NCBI GenBank assembly: GCA_029891345.1
Contig: CM057000.1
Coordinates: 133,598,163 to 133,662,162 of the forward strand
DNA from: Dryococelus australis
Taxonomy: Eukaryota > Arthropoda > Insecta > Phasmatodea > Phasmatidae
Length of the DNA: 64,000 nucleotides
Direction of reading: 5' to 3'
Shown: positions 55,346 to 64,000 of the stretch, one piece after another
How the letters are laid out: the number at the start of each line of letters is the position of its first letter
Numbering within the stretch: position 1 is the stretch's first letter
The notes under the pieces: model-generated
Told to the model about the DNA's origin: nothing
The model's database searches: none
The model's input: the letters and a program-made list of their open reading frames with translations, nothing else
Program-made: the position numbers and the translations under genes

Positions 55346-57490
55346 GAGCAAACCAGCCTTGCTGTGTGGATACCGACGCACTGCAGAACTGTCTGCTTCT
55401 TAAATATTTCTTCTTATAAGTATTGTTCTATTCCTCAGCAGTCTGCGATAACCCCAGTTTCACAAAAGTAGGCTATTCCTTACATATTTACGAAGTACGT
55501 ACAAGAATTCGACCTAAGACTTTCGAAAATTATTATTGTCGTGAGAAAAACACACGAGTGGTTAGTAAATTTACTTCATCAGAGTATTATGATGAAGCAC
55601 AATTAGTGTTTGTTTTTACGCATATCCATGTATAAAACACACGGATATGTATTTTACATGCATCCAGGAAGGAGACAAATACGCAGTTAAGTACATGGAT
55701 TCGTATAGTACCGACGCTCAACGTTTCTATAGCTGCAGCTTGATAAATGATTAAATATCTATATCATGTAAACGTTAAAACCGCCCATTACATTTTAGGC
55801 AGTTCGCTAGAAAATTTTTACTGTACACAAACGCTCTGGATAACATTCCTTCTGTATAGGAATTGACACAATATTCATTATTTATTCAAGATATAGAAGA
55901 ATAGCTTTTTAAAGTATATCATCTTGTTTTTACATAATTTCAACAGTAGAAGTGTTTGGTTCTAATACAGCCATGTTCAAAAAGTAGACTATTGTATTTT
56001 ACGATCATATTCCCGAAGGAAACACAACAATTGGAACAGCTTTGCACTACGGTTTTCAATAGAATTTGAACTAGTTAATTTATCGCTGGTTAATGATTAG
56101 GCGCTTTTAACATATACTTTTTCAGTCCGTTTTAATTTGTTATATTTGTTGTACTGTAAGTAAAGCGTTTTGATTGTAATCTGAAGGATTAAAGACACGA
56201 GATTTACAAGTGCAGAAATGGCACTTGGTCTACATAAAATCAATTTTTTACCTGAGATTAAAACATGGAGAAAATTTTTCACGCTTACTCATCTATTAAC
56301 TACCAAAATAGGCCCAATTAAAAATTACGTTTAATTGAAAGACGGTGCGAAATCTGAAAAACGCTCATGGTCTGGACACAAATAGAGATATAAAGTATGT
56401 AAATACGGCCTTCTTCCGTTTGAACTATTTTCAATATTCCGTAAAGTATAAAGTTTTATTTTAACTTCTTTTTTTTACAAAGATATTAATTATTCCAATA
56501 TGCAAAATTAGGATTTAAAAAAAATTGGTTGTTTAAGGGATTTCATTATAAATTAAAATTTATGAAATTTTTTTAAATCAAATGTGTATATCGGAAAAGA
56601 AACCTAGAATCAGAAATATGAGTGGCGTAGAAATGACATTAGATATACTTTTAAAACCCAGAGGCAAATTTCGCACAAAGATGTTAACTATCCAATAGAT
56701 GTAGGCAAAGAAATTATTTTTGCCAGAATCGTTGAACCAATTTCACATGTACGGGTAAAAGAAAAATTCTTTGCACAAAAATTTTTTATAGACCAACATT
56801 TACTAAATGAACATTAACAGAATTAGGTGCGAAACCTATTGATCAGTACCTGCGACGCGTATGAACACGTAGATAACGATAACATTATCATTATGGGCGT
56901 TCGTTAGAACTTCGTACATACAGTATACCCAAGTAACAGATTAAAAAGCCTATCTAGTTATCCAAACTGCGTTAAAATGATACCACCCGAAAAAATTATT
57001 TTGTGGGCTTTTGACATTTGTTTTAAATGAATGTACGCTCGATATGCTGAAGGTAAAGCATTCATCGTAAATAACGAGATAGTTATACAATAAGCTAAGG
57101 GAAATACTTACATATATTGGGTGCACACGTGCATCGACTTGGGTCGAATGAGTTTCTTCGATTAAAGTTTATTAGAGGAGACACCCGCGCAGACACATCA
57201 GCACGACTGATGGTTTTATACACCGACATTCCGGTAAGAACTCCGGTCTTTGGCGGAAAGAAAAGTTGAAAGGAGAAGACTGAATCGTCTGACCCAGCAC
57301 AGGGTCCTCAAGACGCCTTGGATCTTTGGGTTAGAAGGAAAATGGAATGGAAAGATAATCCAGCGCTGCCCTGGATCCATAAGCAGGATGCGGTATCCAT
57401 TGTTGCGGACACTTGCTACGTGGCATACACAATTAGATTACAGACATTAGATTGCATTAGATTGCAGACATTACTTTTAAGTACTCTGTC
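55346..57490. other. Gene-free AT-rich interval
   Basis: Stop-dense; frames of 61-70 codons carry no motif. No repeat shared with the rest of the window was noticed. Confidence 0.45.
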
Positions 57491-57640
57491 CTAGGGATGC
57501 CGATTAAATATAGATTTTTTTTTTAAACTGGTTGAATCGACCTAAAATCGATTTATAGATCGATTTTGAAGACGCCGATCTATTTCAGAATCGATATATC
57601 CCTTGAAGATTCGTTTTTTCGATTCAGCAATAGCGTGTCT
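57491..57640 (+). mobile_element. hAT-like MITE end
   Basis: CTAGGGATGCCGATTAAATA followed by several AATCGAT palindromes (57547, 57573, 57591). TAGGGATGCCGATTAA is a common hAT MITE terminus. The opposite end was not found, so it is a fragment. Confidence 0.45.
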
Positions 57641-57692
57641 TATAACGTTATGAATTTTCTCGACTTTTGGGATTATGGAATTCGATGCGAAA

Positions 57693-57971
57693 ACTTAAAC
57701 AAATGGGGCCAAGTTGGCTGAGTGATTAGCACGCTCGCCTCCCACCAAGGCGAACCGAGATCAATCCCCGGCCAAGTCACCAGATTTTCACAAGTGGGAA
57801 TCGTGCCGGACGATGCCGTTGGCCAGTGGGTTTTTTTTTCGGGGATCTCCCGTTTTCCCCCGCCCTTTCATTCCGGCACCGCTCCATATTCACTTCAATC
57901 ACCCACATCGGCTCTCAAGACCTCGCTGTTAAGAGCCGCCCAAATCTCTTCACTCACTCACTTAAACAAAT
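57693..57971 (+). mobile_element. Full-length tRNA-derived SINE with 12 bp target-site duplication
   Basis: Body 57705-57959. The head carries GTTGGCTGAGTGATTAGC (box A) and CGAGATCAATCCCCGG (box B) at tRNA spacing. The body contains TGGGAATCGTGCCGGACGAT and ends in CACTCACTC rather than poly-A. ACTTAAACAAAT flanks it exactly at 57693-57704 and 57960-57971. The frames 57722-57988 and 57826-58122 are inside or across it and are not genes. Confidence 0.92.
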
Positions 57972-58120
57972 ATGCAGTAATGCCTTAAATTCCCGTTTTT
58001 TACCAGTGTTCTTTTCCGCCAACCACTTAAAATGCACAGAAATTAAGTTTGTACGTAGAGTAGGCACAGCTGGTTACAATGAAATCAACATTACAACTAG
58101 CGAGTACAGAACGCATATTT

Positions 58121-58124
58121 GAGA

Positions 58125-58178
<54 letters not shown>
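58121..58178 (+). repeat. (GA)n microsatellite
   Basis: GAGAAAGAGAAAG then ~20 uninterrupted GA units, ending GTGAGAG. Its minus strand makes the SL-repeat in frame 58027-58272. Confidence 0.92.
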
Positions 58179-58179
58179 G

Positions 58180-58980
58180 AGCTATAAGCTTGTGGAAGCC
58201 GGGAACAGTGATTCGCAAAAAAGAAAAAAAATAATAAAACGTGTACTTACTGAATAGTAATAACATGTACATAGCTGGAAGTTAATACAGAGTAACTAAA
58301 GGCCCTGTAAGGTGGAAATTGTGCTAAAATGGTATCTTATTGGATGCAGAACATGAGAACTGACCTACCATAACTTAGACTAGCACATTCTTAAATATCA
58401 TATGCTTAAATGTCTGCAATGCCTCTCATTAAGTGTTTATTACTTTATATGATTCATTGCCACTGTCATTCATCCATCATCCTTAGCAAGGCGTCTGGAC
58501 CTGTCACGGAATGAATCAATTAGACGGAGGAAATGTTACGTGGGACAGGATACATCTATCATGGTGATAAGCGCCAGGCAAAACCTTTCAATTCCCAACT
58601 TGTCACTCGGCACTTAAGTGAGGCAGCTCGTAGGAAGCTATTGTTTATACTCTGGATGCCTGTAACTGCGCAGGTGCGAATGTGTAAAGTCGACAGAAAG
58701 ATAAGCACGCGCAGCCTAAGACCAGCAGACACTGTACATTTGTTTTGTACATTTACAAGAAATATCTCTGGATACTCAGTTGCCAAGAAAATCATTTGAA
58801 ATACAAATAGTTTTCTTGTAAAATCTGCAAAGAATATATTTGTAATATATTAAATTATAGACTAGTGTTACAACTTACATGATCTAAAAGTGGACATAAA
58901 ATACAAGTTTGAAGATTTAATAGCAGAGAATCTAGAAAAAAGCATTTTAAAACATAATTCTTGAAAAAAATTATCACTAT
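58180..58980. other. Gene-free interval
   Basis: A patch at 58530-58800 is open on both strands (88 codons plus, 78 minus) with no recognised product. Confidence 0.35.
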
Positions 58981-58982
58981 GC

Positions 58983-59045
58983 CAGCGGAAGGATTAGAAT
59001 ACACTACGCTTTCGCTACTAGCCCACGTCCTTAACCAGAAAACCA
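58983..59045 (-). repeat. tRNA-like sequence
   Basis: On the minus strand: TTGGTTTTCTGGTTAAGGAC (box A-like) and GTGTATTCTAATCCTTCCG (box B-like), ~35 nt apart. Degraded. Confidence 0.4.
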
Positions 59046-59268
59046 ATTCCAGGCACGGAATTTATCATTATTTTGTACTAAATATAGCAGTAAATTTCTA
59101 CACAATATTAGTGAAGTTATTCGGTTAAGAAGGCCGCATTAATTTAATTTTAAGATTTCTGTGTGAATATGAAACATAAACATTAGCAGTTAATGTGAAA
59201 CAGCGTCACGTGGTTTTAAAGTTGTTTTGTGTGTTTTACGTTATTCGTATTTGCAATAAATGTCATTT

Positions 59269-59505
59269 TGAATGCAACTACACTTTACATCACCCCTAGT
59301 TTTTGCACAAACTGCTACATACGGTTTAACGATATTGAGTGTCCGCCATTTCGCTTGAGCTCGTGGATAGAGGTCAGTATAGGAAAACGTTTGTTGAGGT
59401 GAACTGCAAACACGGGTCTTGTTCATTAACCTACGAGTAATTTTACAAGAGAAATTTTTGTACTGTTACAAACATTTGTAAGATTACAAACAATTTCTCA
59501 ATAAT
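59269..59505. repeat. Dispersed repeat H, copy H2
   Basis: Same block order as H1 (34105-34345): CAACTACACTTTACATCACC, TTGAGCTCGTGGATAG, ACGAGTAATTTTACAAG, ACAAACATTTGTAAGATTAC. No inverted ends and no target duplication could be fixed. Confidence 0.6.
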
Positions 59506-59707
59506 AATTGCAATTTTTTCTTTTTCAATGAAGGATGGCAGTGAGTGGCCAACATCGGTTGAAAAGCTATCGGCCTAACTTGGAAGCACTGGGGGAACTG
59601 ATTCTGTTGTCAAGAATCTGCGATGCTGGATGGACAATCGCGCCGCTGTGTTGAGACCTCTCCCCTTGTAGCTAAGCGATTAGATGGGGAATTAGAAAAC
59701 AAACACC

Positions 59708-59885
59708 TCCGTTAAAAAAAAAATTTCCCTTCATTTCACGGGAAAGTGCTGGTAAAAATTTATCCAGAAGCGTCCGCAAACTGTCCGTAAAATTACGGAC
59801 ACATTTATTTTCCAAAACGGACCTTCCGTGAATTCATGGAATTATGCCATTAATGCTCTAGTTAGTTTTCTGTACTTCCAGTAAA
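59708..59885 (+). mobile_element. Element G, left-end fragment
   Basis: GTTAAAAAAAAAATTTCCCT, GTGCTGGTAAAAATTTATCC, AAATTACGGACACATTTATT, ACGGACCTTCCGTGAATTC and CTCTAGTTAGTTTTCTGTAC follow the left ~160 bp of G at 24955. It then continues into unrelated AT-rich DNA. Confidence 0.65.
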
Positions 59886-59889
59886 AAAA

Positions 59890-61335
59890 AGTCTTGAATT
59901 TTGTTATGCGAGTGTTCTACTGTGTTTAAAAATAATATTTTAAAACGTAGATAATAATTTTATATTTATATTTCAGGTTTTAACAAGAGTCAAGAAGTCT
60001 GCAACTCGTGATTCTATCCAAACCAAACCACCTACAACTTTCATATGAATTGCCTGGGTATAATGTGCTGCCCATATACCAGTTACTTCCCACACGAAAA
60101 TCGAAACGTCTCTGTTATTTATTGTTCGTACAATAAATATACACAAACTCGTGTTACTATAGTATCTCTTATAATATAGCCGGGACTGTCAGTAATGGTT
60201 GTCAGTAACGTTTGGTTTCAGTAATTACCAATCTCTACAGGCGCACTTGGTGCCGAAATTATATTTGAAGAAGGGACTTATCGACGCAAGTGCTAAACTA
60301 AAAGTACGGTGTATCCAGGACCAAAGATGTCTTACGTGGTACCCGAACGCAGAACCTCTCACACTTCCCCATACGACACAGTTACTTGCCTTAGGTTACT
60401 CACATTGAGTTAACAAAACACAGCGCTATTCTGAACTGCAAGTAAATTTACTTCAGTTTGTATAGAAGACGGCAAACATTTCCACTTGGAGTCGGCGACA
60501 CAACGTAACGACGCCACGAGACTTCAAAGTTGAGCATGTTTAGCCCTTGGGAATAGGAGAGACGGGGTTGGGCAACACATACCACTTGCCGTGCAAAAGC
60601 GACACATGTATTCCCATAAGAATCTGGATCGCCGTAACACTTTCGCGCCACTGGAATATTCAGTGTTTGCCGTGTCTTGTATCAGTGACGTTGAGATATG
60701 CTTTTTACTTTACATTCTTGTAGGGGCCATAAAATGGTACAATGAGCCCTTGGGATACAAGTGTGGTATTACTGACAGTAATATGACTCAAAATATACAT
60801 TTTTATATTGATCGTAGTTGTTTGATGTCAACTTAGCATTTAAAAAAAAATGTTTATGCTGGAGCTCTGCACACCGTTCGGCGGCCTACACAGGCGGCCA
60901 TCTTAATACTTCGCTACTTTGCTTGCTTCGTGCTTGGCCAGGAAGCATTAATAGAGTATTTATAGGCAAATCACATAGGGCGGGGGTACTTAATCCTAAC
61001 ACAAGTGTGCGAGAATATTTCAAAGAAGCGAAAATATAATTGCGACATAAATGCACACGTAACTTGCATTAAACTGTTGACTATCCGTCTAGAGGGAAAT
61101 AACATGAACTAAAATGGCATGCATCGTAGAGGCAAAACAATGAAAACAAAAAAATCTGGATGCGCAAGGTATCCATTCAGACGTCATTTCCGCAACCAGA
61201 AGTTCGTTTCCGTGAAAATGTGGGTGTGCGATACTCGTAAATTTGCAGAATGGGAAAATAAACACGCAGGTGTAATGAGGTATGTAACACCTTGCCAAGG
61301 TGCAGTCGGACAGTAGCACTTAGAGTAGGTAAAGA
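59890..61335. other. Gene-free interval
   Basis: Contains scattered frames of 62-81 codons on both strands without motifs. Nothing else recognised. Confidence 0.4.
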
Positions 61336-61697
61336 TGAATTAAACCAGCATTTCTCAGGAACAGCCCGTACCCGTTCCTGTTCCCAGTGGATACCTGTTA
61401 TTGATACCTGTTATTGAGAATACCTGTAATGGGTAAGCTTAATGCTAGGACGCGTTGTTCCACTCTCTCACCTTGTTCGCGAATACCTGTTATTTGTACT
61501 GGGCTGATATTTGCTGCTACCTCTATATAGCGCGTACTCTCCTGGTAGTTGGCTTCTTTCAACTACCTTCTGAAAATAGTCGGCACTATTGAAAAAAGAA
61601 AATATTTGTGTAAAACACGACTCCAGTGTTCAAGACATTAGCAGCAAGGTGTTCGGAGATTCCCTGCAGAGCAAGTGGGCATTATGATTGTACTATA

Positions 61698-61924
61698 GAC
61701 TATTGGTAAAGTGAGCACTTTTGAAAGCCCTCTCCTTTGGAATAATATTCAATAAATATATTTAATTCTAGCCTCAGATGTTAACTTCCGAGTGCGGTGG
61801 AATATACACATTGTTTATTACTTACATGGCAATATTTATTTAAAAAGGTGGTTAAACAATAAAATATGGCTGAAAGGAAAAAGTAACTAGGACCTCAAAA
61901 GTGCTCACTTTACTGTGCACATCC
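61698..61924 (+). mobile_element. MITE family A, copy A7
   Basis: TA-GACTATTGGTAAAGTGAGC at left and TTTACTGTGCACATCC-TA at right. Interior CTAGCCTCAGATGTTAACTT, GTGCGGTGGAATATACACAT, AAGTAACTAGGACCTC. 227 bp. TA flanks on both sides. Confidence 0.85.
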
Positions 61925-62271
61925 TATAACAGGGAAACCTCACACACGAGGAGGTTAGGTAGAGAAGGTATACTTCCTCGCGTCTCACGTTCTCCTGGTA
62001 GGACAGTGACAAGCAGTTTCCTGGTCGCGTTTAGGGATGGGCCGGAAGAGGAATTAATTATTATCATACCAGATAGTAGGAACAGGTACGAAATGATATC
62101 GCACGAGTGTCGAGTAACAAGCGAGTTCTACTTATGATAGTTCCAGCTTCGTGATACAAGTGTCAGTAACAGGCAGTAGGGATGGCGACAGGTATTTCCA
62201 GAAGCTAGGAACGGGCTATGCCTGGTCCTTCTCAATACATGTTACTGATAACAGGTATTGGAAATACTGCC

Positions 62272-62289
62272 AACCTCTAATTAGAGGTT
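62272..62289. repeat. Perfect 18 bp palindrome
   Basis: AACCTCTAATTAGAGGTT is self-complementary with no loop. It lies just beyond the foldback-like region. Confidence 0.85.
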
Positions 62290-62408
62290 TTGCTTTCTGA
62301 TGCAAGCGACATGACATGCCTGGAACGAGTACGTATGTCCACCACGGTCACCAGACCTTACTCCCCTGGACTTCTTCTTGTAGCCTCGCCTGAAGTCTCC
62401 GGTGTATA

Positions 62409-62642
62409 GGCTATTCACGGTAAAGTGAGCTCTTTTTAAGGCCCATCCAACAGGCATTAAACACTAATAAACATAATTTATTGCAGCTTCAGACATTAGA
62501 TTTTGGGAGTGGTGAAAAGTATACACTGTGTTTGTTAGTTACATTACAATGTTTACATTAAAAAGTGGCAGAATCATAGGAATTGACCAAACGGTAAAAT
62601 TCAGCAGGGCCTTAAAAATTGCTCATTTTACCGGGAATCGCC
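62409..62642 (+). mobile_element. MITE family A', copy 1 (left arm of the foldback)
   Basis: TA-GGCTATTCACGGTAAAGTGA and CATTTTACCGGGAATCGCC-TA ends. Interior AATAAACATAATTTATTGCA, GGAGTGGTGAAAAGTATACA (written here as read near 62506), AATTCAGCAGGGCC. 234 bp. Confidence 0.8.
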
Positions 62643-62804
62643 TATATCAGCCAGACAACCCGCCCCAGCCGCCTGAGGACATCATCGCGCGGCCACATGC
62701 TGCTACCACCACGACGATTACGATTCACGTCCCCATGTTGGGCCGCGTGTAATGCATGCGCCCTGCACGCGGTCCAACATTGAGACATCAATCGTGGTGG
62801 TATA

Positions 62805-63216
62805 GGCTGTTCACAGTAAACCGAGAACTTTTGAAAGCCCCCGCCAAAGGTCTAATTGTAAGCATGTTTTGTATTCTTCCACCATAAGTAAAATTAACGT
62901 TGTCATGTGCCACATCACTTTACTCACGCATCAGCGAAGTGAAACTGTGAAATTATTAGAAAAGTAAACAGTTGACAAATCTGCTCATTTTTACACTCAT
63001 GTGCATTAAAAAAATGAAGGACATAGTTTAAGTTACGACAAATGGTTACCAAACACTTTTTATTAGACGTTAAGATATGGAGCTACTTTCACTCCATAGT
63101 TACCACCTTTACTGGGCGCATGTCACTCAGTGCTCCCGTTAAAATATATGCAGGAAGGAGCACTGACTTTTTCTAATGTTGATTTCATAAGTGCTCACTT
63201 TATTGTGAACAGCTTT
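62805..63216 (+). mobile_element. MITE family B, copy B10
   Basis: TA-GGCTGTTCACAGTAAACCGA at left; CTCACTTTATTGTGAACAGC at right, with TA at 63217-63218. All B blocks are present. It separates the inner hairpin from the outer right arm of the foldback, so it inserted after the palindrome had formed. Confidence 0.85.
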
Positions 63217-63281
63217 TAGCAGCATGTAGCCGCGCGAGGATGTCCTCAGGCGACTCTGGGGCGGTTTGTCTGGCTGATATA

Positions 63282-63515
63282 GGCGATTCACGATAAAGTG
63301 AGCACTTATTAAGGCCCTGCTGAAGTTTTCTTTTTATCAGATTTCTATCTGCCTGTCACTTTTTAAAACAAACATCTCCATCAGACTAATAAACACAGTG
63401 TATACATCTCACCACTCCCAAAAGAGAGCGTCTGGAGCTGCAATATAATCTATTTATTAGTGTTTAATGCCCGTTGAAAGGGCCTTAAGAAGTGTTCACT
63501 TTACGGTGAACAGCC
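63282..63515 (-). mobile_element. MITE family A', copy 3 (right arm of the foldback)
   Basis: TA-GGCGATTCACGATAAAGTGA at left; TTCACTTTACGGTGAACAGCC-TA at right (first 20 bases of the terminus as in the family). It is the inverted partner of copy 1, about 80% identical by eye. Confidence 0.8.
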
Positions 63516-63519
63516 TATA

Positions 63520-64000
63520 CACAAGAGACATCAGTCGAGGCCACAAAAAAGGAGTTGAATGGGAGTGAGGTCTGATGACCGGGATGGCCATGCCACAGGT
63601 CCTCCACAGCCAATCCACTTCCACTGGCCATGCTACGGCTGTTTGCCAACACTGAGTCGAAGCGCTTCCTTCCACCCTAACACTGCTTCGTCACCTACGT
63701 CACAGCGTTCCCACCTCACCACACCCGTCCCATTAACACAAACTTTCTCCTGCTCGTTCCAGACACGTCATGTCGCTTTCCTCACAAACTAAGCCTCAAA
63801 TACAATTTCACGAGAAGGTAGTTTAGCCTTACATGTTGCCATAGAATCGTATACCGCATTCCGTTTTCACGAGTTCCCATCCATCCTGTATGCGTGACGT
63901 AACGGACTTCTTCTGAAATAATAAAATAAAATCTCAGTTTCCATTATTTATGTATACTCAATACGTCCAACTTTCTAAATCAGTTCTTTTTCCGAAAAGT
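63520..64000. other. Gene-free right edge
   Basis: A GC-balanced patch (63540-63800) with a 77-codon plus-strand frame (63559-63792) of low-complexity Pro/Ser/His content, then AT-rich DNA. No repeat or gene is recognised. Confidence 0.35.

Larger units (their letters stand above)
61340..62290. mobile_element. Possible foldback element carrying MITE A7
   Basis: The left part has CAGTGGATACCTGTTATTG, a repeat ATACCTGTTATTGAGAATAC and GGTAC-type strings; the right part has the complements (CTTCTCAATACATGTTAC, TGATAACAGGTATTGG). TAGGGATGGGCC (62033) and TAGGGATGGCGACAGG (62187) look like hAT-type ends. Arms are diverged and the boundaries are uncertain. Confidence 0.35.
62405..63518. mobile_element. 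~1.1 kb nested foldback: A' / palindromic core / B10 / A'
   Basis: An A' copy (62409-62642) and its inverted partner (63282-63515) flank a palindromic core: 62643-62707 (CAGCCAGACAACCCGCCCCA ...) pairs with 63219-63281, and inside it ACCACCACGA...GTTGGGCCGCGTG pairs with CACGCGGTCCAAC...TCGTGGTGGT. Pairing runs unbroken from A' into the core. B10 sits in the right half at TA. Without B10 it is a ~700 bp hairpin element. Confidence 0.8.

Noticed and set aside
60500-60600. 5S rRNA-like sequence
   Set aside because: A few strings (AAAGTTGAGCATG) recall 5S box A, but the rest does not align with a 5S gene.

Overview
The window reads as intergenic or intronic DNA from a large, AT-rich eukaryotic genome, most likely an arthropod and probably an insect. 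Reasons: no operons or bacterial signals, stop-dense frames on both strands, abundant short inverted-repeat transposons (MITEs), a Helitron-type 3' end, tRNA-derived SINEs with exact target-site duplications, mini- and microsatellites, and isolated GC-rich islands in AT-rich surroundings. I could not identify a single protein-coding gene with confidence. The open frames are short, mostly open on both strands in GC-rich patches, and often start at GTG. One weak candidate exon lies at 34877-35086 (minus strand).

Layout. 1-6.6 kb: promoter-like GC patches and the first MITEs. 6.5-11.6 kb: foldback-type repeat D, AT-rich DNA and a Helitron end. 12.66-22.52 kb: the dominant feature, a ~9.86 kb structure bounded by ~3.2-3.4 kb inverted arms, flanked by TA, with a non-coding centre. 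22.5-28.1 kb: head-to-head repeat D split by a MITE, a 1.17 kb foldback (G), more MITEs, and a 7 x 110 bp near-perfect tandem array beside a GC-rich block. 28.1-44 kb: scattered MITEs with nested insertions (35.1-35.9 kb and 40.2-41.9 kb), four copies of a GC-rich ~100 bp repeat (E) across the window, and a CpG-rich block at 37.5-38.3 kb. 44.4-46.9 kb: a 5'-truncated SINE and a diverged modular array. 47.5-52.4 kb: five MITE pieces, a GC island and a 27 bp minisatellite. 53-60 kb: several tRNA-like sequences, a full-length SINE with a 12 bp duplication, and a hAT-like end. 61.3-63.5 kb: nested inverted repeats ending in a ~1.1 kb foldback.

How the pieces relate. Three non-autonomous families (A ~211-235 bp, A' ~235 bp, B ~390-420 bp) share one terminal inverted repeat, GGCTGTTCACGGTAAAGTGA, and are usually flanked by TA, so one transposase probably moved all of them. 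No transposase is encoded here. The nesting gives a relative order: A before B at 50.8-51.4 kb, foldback D before B at 22.7 kb, the A' palindrome before B at 62.8 kb. Coordinates of repeat edges are read by eye and may be off by a few bases.
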